A model generated the notes under the pieces. The model did not search any database. It saw only the letters and a list, made by a program, of their open reading frames with translations, and was not told where the DNA came from. A DNA stretch of 64,000 nucleotides from Erythrobacter sp. Lineage in GTDB: Bacteria; Pseudomonadota; Alphaproteobacteria; Sphingomonadales; Sphingomonadaceae. The translations under genes were made by a program, and so were the position numbers. Positions 29,326 to 38,807 of the stretch are shown piece by piece (within the stretch, counting starts at the first letter, position 1; every line of letters starts with the position of its first letter). Location of the stretch: positions 62,001-126,000 of the forward strand of contig NZ_JAMWYX010000003.1 in assembly GCF_024305245.1 (NCBI RefSeq), written 5' to 3'.

Positions 29326-29468
29326 GGAGGGTTAAAAGGCTAGAGAAAAAAGCCGAAATTCACGAAACCACCCAATATCGGCGATTCAAACCCAAGCCGC
29401 CGTTCGCCGAAAGCAGTCGTTTCCGCAAATGATCGCGGCCCCCGCCTGAGCGGGGGCGCGCGCTTGCA

Positions 29469-30581
29469 TCAGGCCCAGGGCGTGACGAGATATTTCTCGC
29501 CGGTCTTCATCTGGCGGTAATCGCAGATGGCGTCCTTCTCCAGCATCCCTTCGAGGCTGACCTTGGCCTTGTAATGGCTGGCAAAGGTGGTGGTGAGGTT
29601 CTGCTGCACCCGCGTGCGCATCCGCACCACGGTCTCCATCCCTGCGCGCTGCAGGAAGGGGGTCAGCAGCCAGCCCGAAATGCTCCATTGCAGGCCATAC
29701 GAAGGCGTCAGGATGGTCGGGCTGAGGTCGAGCCGCCCGTACATGTACATCTTCTTGTCCTGGTTCGATCCATAGCGCGAAAACTCGGCCATCTGGCTGG
29801 ATGCGACCTGTTCCATCGCCTTCAGCACGCCGTCGCTGGCCTGTCCGCCGCCGATCGGATCGAAGCCGAGGAACGCGCCGGTTTCCTTAATCGCGGCACG
29901 CAGATCGGCCATGTAGGTCGGGGCCGACGAGTTGACGACATGCGTCGCGCCCTGCGATTTCAGCAGTTCGACATGCTCGTCCTTGCGCACGATGTTGACC
30001 AGTTTCATGCCGTCTTCCACGCAGATGCGGTTGAGCATCTGGCCAAGGTTCGACGCCGCGGCGAGGTGGATGATGGCGTCATGGCCCTCCATCTTCGCGG
30101 TCTCGACAAAGCCCAGCGCGGTCATCGGATTGACGAAGCTGGATGCGCCCGCCTCGCACGAATTGTCGCCCAGCGGGATGCACATCATCGCCTCGGCAAT
30201 GGCATACTGGCTGAAGGCATGGCCCGGAACGCAGGCGACCCGCGCGCCCATCAGCGCCTTGGCCATGTCGCTGTCGCCGGTGGCGATCACCGTGCCTGCG
30301 CCTTCGTTACCGGCGGTGAGGCGCTGGCCGTGGCGGCCCTTCTGGCCCGACAGGAAGGGTTCGGGCATTTGCGCGACGACCTTGCCCGGGGTGTATTCGG
30401 CGTTTGCGAAATCGGCGGCGCTGGTGAGGATCGCCAAGTCCGAGGGGTTGATCGGCGCGGCCTCCATCTTGACCAGCACCTGATTGCCGGTGGGCGCGGG
30501 AAAGGTGCTTTCCGCCACTTCCAGCGTCAGCTTGCCGTCTGCGGTGAGGGTGGTGAAAAGCTGTTTGCCGGTGGTGGTCAT
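29469..30581 (-). CDS. Zinc-binding/quinone-type alcohol dehydrogenase (MDR family)
   Basis: KMEAAPINPSDLAIL, GNEGAGTVIATGDS, HLAAASNLGQMLNRICVEDGMKLVNIVRKDEHVELLKSQGATHVVNSS. Confidence 0.85.
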   Translation of the reverse strand: MTTTGKQLFTTLTADGKLTLEVAESTFPAPTGNQVLVKMEAAPINPSDLAILTSAADFANAEYTPGKVVAQMPEPFLSGQKGRHGQRLTAGNEGAGTVIATGDSDMAKALMGARVACVPGHAFSQYAIAEAMMCIPLGDNSCEAGASSFVNPMTALGFVETAKMEGHDAIIHLAAASNLGQMLNRICVEDGMKLVNIVRKDEHVELLKSQGATHVVNSSAPTYMADLRAAIKETGAFLGFDPIGGGQASDGVLKAMEQVASSQMAEFSRYGSNQDKKMYMYGRLDLSPTILTPSYGLQWSISGWLLTPFLQRAGMETVVRMRTRVQQNLTTTFASHYKAKVSLEGMLEKDAICDYRQMKTGEKYLVTPWA

Positions 30582-30600
30582 TATGGTTCCTCTCGTGTTT

Positions 30601-30683
30601 CGTCATTGCGAGGAGCCGAAGGCGTCGCGGCAATCCAGCTCCGGGAGTGGACTGTCTCGCTACGCCTGCAATGAAGCGATGGC
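30601..30683. repeat. REP-like extragenic repeat (CGTCATTGCGAG...GCAATCCAG)
   Basis: Shares CGTCATTGCGAG and CGCGGCAATCCAG with the element at 51807-51890. Confidence 0.65.
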
Positions 30684-30693
30684 TAGGGTGACG

Positions 30694-31446
30694 TTACGGC
30701 AAGTCGTCCGGATAGCTCGCTTCGACGAAATACAGCCCCTGCGATGGTGCGTTGAGCCCTAGCGCGCGGCGGTCACGCGCGGCAAGGGCTGCGGCGAGGC
30801 GGGCTTCGTCCCACGTTCCGGTGCCAACCAGTTTCAGGCATCCGACCATGCTGCGCACCTGATGATGCAGGAAAGAACGTGCGGCGGCGTGGATGTGCAC
30901 TTCCTCGCCAATCCGCTCCACATCCAGCAGATCGAGCGTCTTGACCGGATCGGCGGCCTGGCAATGGACCGAACGGAAGGTGGTGAAGTCATGCCGCCCG
31001 ACCAGTACCTGCGCGGCGCGGTGCATCGCGTCGGCATCGAGTGGGGTCGGCACCTGCCATGCCCGGTCACGCTGCAGGGCGAGCGGGGCGCGGCGGTTGA
31101 CAATGCGGTATAGATAGCGCCGCCCGGTGCAGGAAAAGCGCGCGTGCCAATCATCCGGCACCACTTCGCAGGCCGTCACCGCAATCGGATCGGGCCGCAG
31201 ATGCGCGTTGAGCGCCCCCATCAGGCGGAACGGGGCGATGTCCTTTTCCAGATCGACATGGCTGCGCATCCCCAGCGCATGCACGCCCGCATCCGTGCGC
31301 CCGGCGCTGTGCAGCGTGGTCCGCTCGCCGGTGATCCGGTGCAGCGCGTCTTCCATGCTTTGCTGCACGCTCGCCCCGTTGGACTGGCGTTGCAGCCCGC
31401 TGAAGGGCGTCCCGTCGAATTCGAGGGTGAGCGCAAAACGGGTCAA
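30694..31446 (-). CDS. truA: tRNA pseudouridine synthase A (TTG start overlapping fmt stop)
   Basis: [48 protein letters not shown]. Confidence 0.95.
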   Translation of the reverse strand: MTRFALTLEFDGTPFSGLQRQSNGASVQQSMEDALHRITGERTTLHSAGRTDAGVHALGMRSHVDLEKDIAPFRLMGALNAHLRPDPIAVTACEVVPDDWHARFSCTGRRYLYRIVNRRAPLALQRDRAWQVPTPLDADAMHRAAQVLVGRHDFTTFRSVHCQAADPVKTLDLLDVERIGEEVHIHAAARSFLHHQVRSMVGCLKLVGTGTWDEARLAAALAARDRRALGLNAPSQGLYFVEASYPDDLP

Positions 31447-32348
31447 GCGAGGATAGCCCCCGCCGCCACCGCCCGTCCGCGCAGGAAGTCCGCGCGCGCC
31501 ATCGCCGGTTTGCCAGCCCGCTGGAGCATAAGGGGCCGGATCGCGCCTTCTCCGCAAGCGATGGTAAAGTCGTCGTCCAGCACCGCGCCGGGTGGATCCG
31601 AGCCTTCAACCACTTCGGCCAGAAGCAGTTTCACCCGTTCATCGCCAAGCTCAAACCATGCGCCGGGAAAAGGGGCGAGAGCGCGCACTGTGCGTTCGAT
31701 GACTGCGGCGGGCTGGGCCCAGTCGATTTTCGCTTCCGCCTTGTCGATCTTGGGGGCGTAGATTGCCGCAGAGTCGTCCTGCACCTCGGGCGGGAAGGCG
31801 GCGAGATCGGACAAGACGGCGACCATCGCTTCGGCTCCCAACGCGGCCAGTTCCTCGGTCAGCGCGCCGGTGGTCTTGCGATCGATCGGCACCGTGATTT
31901 TGTGCAGCATCGGCCCGGTATCCAGCCCGGCTTCCATCTGCATGATCGTGACGCCGGTCTCCACGTCGCCCGCCATCACCGCGCGGTGGATCGGCGCCGC
32001 CCCGCGCCAGCGCGGGAGGAGCGAGGCGTGGATATTGAGGCACCCATGCACGGGCGCATCCAGCACCGCTTGCGGCAGGATCAAGCCATAAGCGGCGACC
32101 ACCGCGACATCGGCATTCAGCGCGGCGAACTCCGCCTGCTCATCCGCACCTTTCAGCGATTTGGGCGAGCGAACTGTCAGTCCCAAGGCTTCTGCCGCCG
32201 CCTGCACCGGCGATGCGCGCAGCTGCTTGCCCCGGCCCGCCGGACGCGGGGGCTGGGTGTAGACGCAGGCGATATCGTGCCCGGCAGCGTGCAAGGCCCG
32301 CAGCGCAGGCACCGCGAAATCGGGCGTTCCCATGAAGATGATGCGCAT
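31443..32348 (-). CDS. fmt: Methionyl-tRNA formyltransferase
   Basis: [47 protein letters not shown]. Confidence 0.97.
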   Translation of the reverse strand: MRIIFMGTPDFAVPALRALHAAGHDIACVYTQPPRPAGRGKQLRASPVQAAAEALGLTVRSPKSLKGADEQAEFAALNADVAVVAAYGLILPQAVLDAPVHGCLNIHASLLPRWRGAAPIHRAVMAGDVETGVTIMQMEAGLDTGPMLHKITVPIDRKTTGALTEELAALGAEAMVAVLSDLAAFPPEVQDDSAAIYAPKIDKAEAKIDWAQPAAVIERTVRALAPFPGAWFELGDERVKLLLAEVVEGSDPPGAVLDDDFTIACGEGAIRPLMLQRAGKPAMARADFLRGRAVAAGAILA

Positions 32349-32401
32349 AAGCCTTGCCCGCAGCCTTTGTTAAGCGAAGCGCAGCCCCTATCTCTCCCCC
32401 C

Positions 32402-32998
32402 ATGGCATCGCAAGAGATCGAGGCGCTAAGTTCCGCGCTCGCCCGGTTGCCGGGTCTGGGGCCGCGTTCGGCGCGGCGGGCGGTGCTGTGGCTGGTCAAG
32501 CACCGCGAACAGGCGCTGCCCGCGCTGTTGGAGGCGCTGGCGGCCGTGTCGGAGACGCTGGTCGAATGCCAGACCTGCGGCAATGTCGACACGCGCGACC
32601 CCTGCGGCATCTGCACCGATCCGCGCCGCGACGCGCGCAGTCTGTGCGTGGTGGAGGAAGTCGCCGACGTGTGGGCATTGGACCGCGCACGGCTGTTTCC
32701 CGGACGCTATCATGTGCTCGGCGGCCGGCTGTCGGCATTGGACGGGATCGGGCCGGAGGATCTCAACCTCGCCGCATTGCTCGCCCGCGTCGAAGGGGGC
32801 GGGGTGGACGAGGTGGTGCTGGCGATGAACGCCACGCTCGAAGGACAGACCACCGCGCATTACATCGCCGAGCGGCTGGAGGCCTTTCCGCTGCGGGTAA
32901 CCCAGCTTGCCCACGGCCTGCCGGTGGGGGGCGAGCTCGATTACCTCGACGAAGGCACGCTGGCGCAGGCTTTGCGAGCCAGAAGACCCGTCGGTTAA
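32402..32998 (+). CDS. recR: Recombination protein RecR
   Basis: [48 protein letters not shown] zinc motif; [29 protein letters not shown]. Confidence 0.97.
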   Translation: MASQEIEALSSALARLPGLGPRSARRAVLWLVKHREQALPALLEALAAVSETLVECQTCGNVDTRDPCGICTDPRRDARSLCVVEEVADVWALDRARLFPGRYHVLGGRLSALDGIGPEDLNLAALLARVEGGGVDEVVLAMNATLEGQTTAHYIAERLEAFPLRVTQLAHGLPVGGELDYLDEGTLAQALRARRPVG

Positions 32999-33039
32999 GC
33001 TGCGTTGAAATCTACCGACTCCTCGCCTATCTGCGCAAC

Positions 33040-33612
33040 ATGGCTATCCGCGAAATCCTTGAAGTGCCGGACCCCCGGCTGAAAACCATCTCGACTCCGG
33101 TCGAACCGCATGAGTTCGATGCCGACCTGCGCACGCTGGTCGAAGACATGTTCGAGACGATGTATGATGCCCCCGGCATCGGCCTCGCCGCGATTCAGGT
33201 CGGCGTGCCCAAGCGGGTGCTTGTGATCGATCTGCAGCCTGACGATCCGGACGCCGAGCCGGTCGAGTGCAGTCACGATGGCCACAGTCACACGCACCCG
33301 GCCACGAAAAAGGAACCGCGGGTGTTCATCAACCCGGTGATCCTCGATCCGGCGGACGAGCTTTCGACCTATCAGGAAGGCTGCCTCTCGGTCCCCGAGA
33401 TCTACGCCGATGTCGAGCGTCCGGCGACCTGCAAGGTGCGGTATCAGGATCTTGACGGCAAGACGCACGAGGAAGCGCTCGAAGGGTTGATGGCGACCTG
33501 CCTGCAGCACGAGATGGACCACCTCGAAGGCATCCTGTTCATCGACCACCTGAGCCGCCTGAAAAAGGCGATGGCGCTCAAGAAGCTCAAGAAGATCCGT
33601 CAGGCAGCGTAG
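33040..33612 (+). CDS. def: Peptide deformylase with His-rich insert
   Basis: [28 protein letters not shown] and QHEMDHLEG motifs; insert [16 protein letters not shown]. Confidence 0.96.
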   Translation: MAIREILEVPDPRLKTISTPVEPHEFDADLRTLVEDMFETMYDAPGIGLAAIQVGVPKRVLVIDLQPDDPDAEPVECSHDGHSHTHPATKKEPRVFINPVILDPADELSTYQEGCLSVPEIYADVERPATCKVRYQDLDGKTHEEALEGLMATCLQHEMDHLEGILFIDHLSRLKKAMALKKLKKIRQAA

Positions 33613-33620
33613 CTTGTTTG

Positions 33621-33719
33621 CGAAGGCGCCTCCGCGCCTTCGTCCTCGGGGCTGTTCTTTCGCTACGCTCCAGGCCCCTGCGGGCCCGCGGTCGCGCTTG
33701 CGGTTCGCTATGCGAACCG
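33621..33719. repeat. Intergenic array of palindromes
   Basis: CGAAGGCGC-N4-GCGCCTTCG (33621-33642) and CGGTTCGC-TAT-GCGAACCG (33701-33719). Confidence 0.7.
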
Positions 33720-33783
33720 TCGCTGGCGCCCCGTCTGCTGACGTGAGATGGAACACAGACCGCCCCAGCCTGTTAGCCCTGCC

Positions 33784-34182
33784 ATGATCAGCGATGCGAC
33801 CATGCTCGCCATTGCCGGGGCGGTGGCGAAGGTGTTCGAACTTGCCGGAATCGGCGTCATCATTCTTGGCGCGGTCTATTCGGCGGGGCGGTTCGGTTAT
33901 CGGACGGTCACCGGCGGCAGCGGCACCAAGGACGGCGAAGACCGCGTCGCCGCCTTCCGCCGCATGCTCGGCCGCGCGATCCTGACCGGGCTGGAACTGC
34001 TGGTCGCCGCCGATATCATCCGTACAGTGGCCATCGATCCCACGCCGGAGAGCGTGGCTGTGCTGGGCCTGATCGTCCTGATCCGCACCTTCCTCAGCTT
34101 CAGTCTGGAGGTGGAGATCGACGGGCGCTGGCCGTGGCAAAAGAAGGCGTCGGCGGACAATAGCGACACGGATAGGAGCTAG
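33784..34182 (+). CDS. DUF1622-type membrane protein
   Basis: FELAGIGVIILGAVYSAGRF...AFRRMLGRAILTGLELLVAADIIRTVAIDPTPESVAVLGLIVLIRTFLSFSLEVEIDGRWPW. Confidence 0.85.
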   Translation: MISDATMLAIAGAVAKVFELAGIGVIILGAVYSAGRFGYRTVTGGSGTKDGEDRVAAFRRMLGRAILTGLELLVAADIIRTVAIDPTPESVAVLGLIVLIRTFLSFSLEVEIDGRWPWQKKASADNSDTDRS

Positions 34183-34253
34183 CCTGACCCTTGAGCGGGG
34201 ATATCGGCGCGCGGGGACTAGCGTTCTCTATTCGTTCTGTGTAGGAAATCCGG

Positions 34254-35726
34254 ATGGATTCCTCGATTCTCCCGCTTGTCGCCCTCATCCTCGGTGTCGT
34301 GCTTGGCGGCGCGGCCTGCTGGTTTCTTGCCTCGCGCCCGCTCGGCGATCTGCGCGCGCGGCTGGCTGAGGCGGAGCGGGACGGGGACGGGCTGGAGGCC
34401 GAATTCAAACGTGCCATCGCCGAACTGGGCGAAGCGCGGATCGAGGTTGCCGGGCTGAAAGAGCGCGCCGGGCAGGCCGATGGGTTGTTGACTCGGCTCG
34501 ATGCGGTGCAGGCCGATCGTGCGGCGCTGGCCGAACGGCTCGCCGCGCTCGAAAGCGCTGCCGCTGAGCGCGAAAAGGCCTTCACCGAACAAAAGGCCGC
34601 GCTGCTGGGCGCGCAGGAATCCATGCGCAAGGAGTTCGAGAACGCCGGCAGCAAGGTGCTCGAAGCAGCGCAGAAGACATTTCTGGAGCGGGCCGAGGCG
34701 CGCTTTCGCCAGTCCGAGGAGACGGGCGAGGCCAAGCTCAAGGCGCTGCTGTCCCCCGTGGGCGAGAAGCTGGCGAGTTACGAAAAGCAGGTTACCGAAC
34801 TGGAGGCCAAGCGCACCGATGCGTTCGGACAGCTTTCGGGCCTGATCCAGTCGATGCGCGAAGGGCAGGAAGAGGTGCGGCGCGAGGCACAGCGGCTCGG
34901 CAATTCGCTCACCAATCAGCCCAAGGCGCGCGGGCGTTGGGGGGAGCGGGCGCTGCAGAACTTGCTTGAACAATGTGGTCTTGCTCAGCACACCGATTTC
35001 ATCGTTGAACACTCAATAGACACAGATGATGGGCGTCTGCGTCCCGATGCGATTATAAATGTCCCGGGTCAGAAGAAGCTGGTCGTAGACTCAAAAGTCT
35101 CGCTCAATGCATATCAAGAGGCATTTGAAGCCGAGGACGATGCAGAGCGGAAGCGTCATCTCGATCTTCACGCTAAATCGATGCGAAATCACGTCCAGAC
35201 GCTGAGTGCCAAAAGTTATCAAAGCCAGTTCGAGGAAGCGCCCGACTACGTGATTATGTTCATTCCCGGAGAGCATTTTGTAACTGCTGCGCTTGAGGCC
35301 GACCCCAAGCTATGGGACTTTGCCTTCGAGCGTCGCGTATTGCTCGCAACGCCTACCAATCTTGTCGCTATCGCACGCACTGTGGCGCAGGTCTGGCGGC
35401 AGGATGGACTAGCCAAGGATGCACAAGAGATCGGCCGAATGGGCGCGGAATTGTATGACCGTCTCAGAAAGTCAGCCGAGCACTTAAAACGTGTTGGTGG
35501 CGGCTTGGAATCCGCAGTGAAGAACTACAACAGTTTCGTCGGTAGCTTCGAGCGCAATGTCTTGTCGTCTGGTAGACGTCTCGCCGAGAAGGGAATCGAG
35601 ATAGGTAAAAGCGAGATCGAGGAAGTTCCGCTGGTGGAATCCGTTCCTCGCTACAATGCAGTTGATGCTGCCGAGGTCGAGGACGAGCCGCTCGCGCTCG
35701 ATGCGAGCAAGGATGCGGCGGAGTAG
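34254..35726 (+). CDS. rmuC: DNA recombination protein RmuC
   Basis: GRWGERALQNLLEQCGL, PDAIINVPGQKKLVVDSKVSLNAYQEA, DYVIMFIPGEHFVTAAL. Confidence 0.95.
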   Translation: MDSSILPLVALILGVVLGGAACWFLASRPLGDLRARLAEAERDGDGLEAEFKRAIAELGEARIEVAGLKERAGQADGLLTRLDAVQADRAALAERLAALESAAAEREKAFTEQKAALLGAQESMRKEFENAGSKVLEAAQKTFLERAEARFRQSEETGEAKLKALLSPVGEKLASYEKQVTELEAKRTDAFGQLSGLIQSMREGQEEVRREAQRLGNSLTNQPKARGRWGERALQNLLEQCGLAQHTDFIVEHSIDTDDGRLRPDAIINVPGQKKLVVDSKVSLNAYQEAFEAEDDAERKRHLDLHAKSMRNHVQTLSAKSYQSQFEEAPDYVIMFIPGEHFVTAALEADPKLWDFAFERRVLLATPTNLVAIARTVAQVWRQDGLAKDAQEIGRMGAELYDRLRKSAEHLKRVGGGLESAVKNYNSFVGSFERNVLSSGRRLAEKGIEIGKSEIEEVPLVESVPRYNAVDAAEVEDEPLALDASKDAAE

Positions 35727-35729
35727 CAG

Positions 35730-36530
35730 CTAACGCTCGACCCCTGCCAGCACCTCGTAGGCCAGCACTGCGCCCGCCACCGCCGCATTCAGCGAATCCG
35801 CCCGCCCGCGCATCGGCATGGTTACGCGCAGATCGCAGGCCGCTTCATAATCCTCCGGCAGCCCCTGCGATTCGTTGCCTACCAGGATGAAGCACGGCGC
35901 GGCGTAATCCGCCCCGCGATAGGGCACCGCATCGCGCAGGCTTGCCGCAACCAATTGACCCGTTCCGGCGCGCAGCCACGGCAAAAACTCCTCCCACCGC
36001 GCCTGCGCCAGCCCCACGGTGAATACCGCGCCCATGCTCGCGCGCACGGCTTCGGCGCTGAAGGGATCGGCGCAATCGTCGATCAGGATCAACCCGCCCG
36101 CGCCCACCGCGTCGCAGGTGCGCAGCATCGTGCCGAGATTGCCCGGATCGCGCAAAGCCTGCGCCGCCAGCCAGATCGGCGCGGCGCTCCGGTCGAGCGT
36201 TTCCAGCGATGTATCCCATTCGTCAAACACTCCGGCCACGCTTTGCGCGTTCTCCTTTCCGGTGACCTTGGAAAGAATATCGGGCGTGGTGGTGATGACC
36301 TCGCCGCCAGCCGCCATGACGTCAGCTTCGAGCCGCGCCAGCAGATCATGCGGCGCGCGAGCCTCCGCCATGACCAGCATTTGCGGCAGCCGGCCGGTGC
36401 TGCGGGCATCCTCGAGCAGCCGCAGCCCTTCGACCAGAAACTGGCCGGCGCGCTTGCGATGCTTCTTGTCACGCAAGGACCGCAGGTATTTGACGGTCGG
36501 ATTGGAAAAGCCGGAAATGTGCCTGCGCAT
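35730..36530 (-). CDS. TrmH/SpoU-family RNA 2'-O-ribose methyltransferase
   Basis: KHRKRAGQFLVEGLRLLEDA, ALRDPGNLGTMLRTCDAVGAGGLILID, ILVGNESQGLPEDYEAACDLRVTMPMRGRADSLNAAVAGAVLAYE. Confidence 0.93.
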   Translation of the reverse strand: MRRHISGFSNPTVKYLRSLRDKKHRKRAGQFLVEGLRLLEDARSTGRLPQMLVMAEARAPHDLLARLEADVMAAGGEVITTTPDILSKVTGKENAQSVAGVFDEWDTSLETLDRSAAPIWLAAQALRDPGNLGTMLRTCDAVGAGGLILIDDCADPFSAEAVRASMGAVFTVGLAQARWEEFLPWLRAGTGQLVAASLRDAVPYRGADYAAPCFILVGNESQGLPEDYEAACDLRVTMPMRGRADSLNAAVAGAVLAYEVLAGVER

Positions 36531-36587
36531 GGGCTAATCCGCTGGGGCTTTGCGCTCGCCGCGTCAATCCCCGTGCGAGCTGCGGCG

Positions 36588-36866
36588 TCAGTCTTCCCCG
36601 AAACCGGATTCGACCAGCGCCGCCAGTTCCGCCAGCACCGCCTCGGCGTTCTCGCCTTCGACCAGCACTTCGATCACATCGCCCTTGGCCGCGCCCAGCA
36701 TCATCAGCCCGAGGATCGATCCGCCCGCCGCGCTGTTGGGGACCTTGCTGACCGTCACGGTCACGCCGTCCGGCAGAGCGGCAACCGCGCCAACGAACTT
36801 TGCGCTCGCCCGCGCATGCAGCCCGCGGCGGTTGACGATGGTAATGGTCTTGCGTGCCTCCCCCAC
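36588..36866 (-). CDS. ptsH: Phosphocarrier protein HPr (GTG start)
   Basis: VNRRGLHARASAKFVG (His site) and AAGGSILGLMMLGAAKGDVIEV. Confidence 0.93.
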   Translation of the reverse strand: MGEARKTITIVNRRGLHARASAKFVGAVAALPDGVTVTVSKVPNSAAGGSILGLMMLGAAKGDVIEVLVEGENAEAVLAELAALVESGFGED

Positions 36867-36877
36867 GGCGGCTCCTT

Positions 36878-37303
36878 TCAGGCTTTCGCCCGCGCCGGAC
36901 TGGTGTCCTGACCGAGCAGCTCGCTGGCGACGGTAATGTAATTGCGCCCGGCCGTCTGCGCGGCGGCGACGGCGGCGGTGACATCCATCACCTTGCGCGC
37001 GCCGGCGAGGCGAATCAGCATCGGCAGGTTGATCCCCGCGATCACCTCGACATGGCCTGCGTCGAGCAGCGATATCGCCAGGTTGGACGGCGTTCCGCCG
37101 AACAGATCGGTGAGGATGATGACGCCGGTGCCGCTGTCGACCGTCTCGATCGCCTGCGCAATATCGGCGCGGCGCTGTTCCATGTCGTCGTTGGGGCCGA
37201 TGCACACCGTGACGATCCCGTCCTGCGGGCCGACAACATGCTCCATCGCCTCGACGAACTGGTCCGCGAGCCGACCGTGAGTAACCAGGATCAAACCGAT
37301 CAT
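36878..37303 (-). CDS. PTS EIIA component, mannose/fructose (PTS-IIA-man) type
   Basis: MIGLILVTHGRLADQFVEAMEHVVG and VIILTDLFGGTPSNLA. Confidence 0.93.
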   Translation of the reverse strand: MIGLILVTHGRLADQFVEAMEHVVGPQDGIVTVCIGPNDDMEQRRADIAQAIETVDSGTGVIILTDLFGGTPSNLAISLLDAGHVEVIAGINLPMLIRLAGARKVMDVTAAVAAAQTAGRNYITVASELLGQDTSPARAKA

Positions 37304-37395
37304 GAGTGAATTAGCGTCCGTTAACTGCCCGCATGCGGCGAGGCTTACGCGTTTCAACTAAGCTGGACAATGCCATGTCTGCCCTGAACCGCGCC

Positions 37396-38313
37396 TTAGC
37401 GTCGATCGCGTTCGATTTCATCCGCCACACGCGACCCCAGATTGCGGTGCCGGACAGTGGGCGAAAATCCGGCCGCACGCAAGCCTTCCGCCATGCGCTC
37501 GGCGGTGTAGACCGAACGGTGTCTCCCTCCGGTACAGCCGAAAGCGACATGGACATAGGGCTTGCCCTGCGCCTGATAGCGCGGAAGCAGCATCAGCAGC
37601 AGGTCGCGGATGCGCGTGAAGGCTTCGGCAAATGCGGGATCACGCTCGATATGCGCGCCGACGGCGGCGTCCTGTCCGGTGAGGTCGCGCAGTTGCGGAT
37701 CCCAGTGCGGATTGTCGAGAAAGCGCATGTCGAACACGAGATCGGCGAGCGGCGGCATCCCGCGGGCAAAGCCGAAGCTCGACAGTGTCAGCGTGATCGC
37801 GCTGTCGCTGCTGGCGGGGGCGAACAGCTGGCGCACCTGAGTTTGCAAGTCGTTGCTGGTCATGGCCGAGGTATCGATCATGATCTCGGCCCAGCGCCGC
37901 AGCGGCTCGAGCAATTCGCGCTCGGCAGCAATGCCTTCCATCACCGGGCGTCCGGCGGCCATCGGGTGCCGGCGGCGGGTTTCGTTATAGCGCCGCTCAA
38001 GCTCGCCGCCCGAGCAATCCATGAACACGAAAGTGAGCGCGATGTCCTCGCGTGCGGCCAATTCCTTGACCAGCGCGATGATGTCGGCCGGGACGAAGCC
38101 GCGGGTGCGCGAATCGAACCCGATCGCGAGCGGCCCGCGGGCCTCGTCGGGCATGGCGACCAGCCGGTTGAGCAGCCGCACCGGGAAATTGTCGATCGTC
38201 TCCCAGCCGAGATCCTCCAGCACGGCGAGCGCGGTCGATTTGCCTGCGCCTGCAAGTCCGGTGACCAGAAGTACGCGGCGCGGAGTGGAGGAAGGATCTG
38301 GAGAAGCGTTCAT
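37396..38313 (-). CDS. rapZ: RNase adapter protein RapZ
   Basis: VTGLAGAGKSTALAVLEDLGWETIDNFPVRLL and HVAFGCTGGRHRSVYTAERMAEGL. Confidence 0.95.
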   Translation of the reverse strand: MNASPDPSSTPRRVLLVTGLAGAGKSTALAVLEDLGWETIDNFPVRLLNRLVAMPDEARGPLAIGFDSRTRGFVPADIIALVKELAAREDIALTFVFMDCSGGELERRYNETRRRHPMAAGRPVMEGIAAERELLEPLRRWAEIMIDTSAMTSNDLQTQVRQLFAPASSDSAITLTLSSFGFARGMPPLADLVFDMRFLDNPHWDPQLRDLTGQDAAVGAHIERDPAFAEAFTRIRDLLLMLLPRYQAQGKPYVHVAFGCTGGRHRSVYTAERMAEGLRAAGFSPTVRHRNLGSRVADEIERDRR

Positions 38314-38318
38314 CGCCG

Positions 38319-38807
38319 TTATTCTCGCTCCGATTGCGCGGCAAGGGAAGGCGAATCTACGGGCAGGTGTACGGGCAGGCCGTGCAGGGCAAGCGCCCAT
38401 TCGGCGCGCTGTGCCGGTGCGACAGATCCGGGGTCGAAGCGCAGCACCGGCACCGCCACCCCGCCGATCATCCGGCGCGGCAGGGGTGTTTCGGGCAGGC
38501 GTTCGCCCGACTCTCTGCCCAGTTCCAGCACCAGCGCCGCCATTGCAGGTTCCGCGACAGGCAGGCGCACAAGCCCGACGCCGCGCAGTTCGATCAGGCC
38601 TGCGATATTGGGCGGCGGGCTGGCGATCAGCTGTTCTCCCGACGGTGTCAGCGTCACCGCGTCATCGCCGATCAGCGCCGCCCCTCGGTCGATCAGCGCG
38701 AGCGCAAGGCTCGACTTGCCGCAGCCCGGCGGCCCCTCGATCAGCAGCGCGCGTCCGCCGATCGCCACCGCGCTGGCTGCGTGGACGAAGGATGCCTGCG
38801 CGCTCAT
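38319..38807 (-). CDS. hprK: HPr kinase/phosphorylase, short alphaproteobacterial form
   Basis: LIEGPPGCGKSSLALALIDRGAALIGDDAVTLTPSG and IELRGVGLVRLP. Confidence 0.92.
   Translation of the reverse strand: MSAQASFVHAASAVAIGGRALLIEGPPGCGKSSLALALIDRGAALIGDDAVTLTPSGEQLIASPPPNIAGLIELRGVGLVRLPVAEPAMAALVLELGRESGERLPETPLPRRMIGGVAVPVLRFDPGSVAPAQRAEWALALHGLPVHLPVDSPSLAAQSERE

Noticed and set aside
29439-29456. CCCCCGC-CTGA-GCGGGGG as terminator of the alcohol dehydrogenase gene
   Set aside because: Correctly placed after the minus-strand stop at 29469, but no U-tract; not strong enough to list as a feature.
33621-33719. CRISPR array
   Set aside because: Palindromes are different from one another; no direct repeats with regular spacers here or elsewhere in the window.
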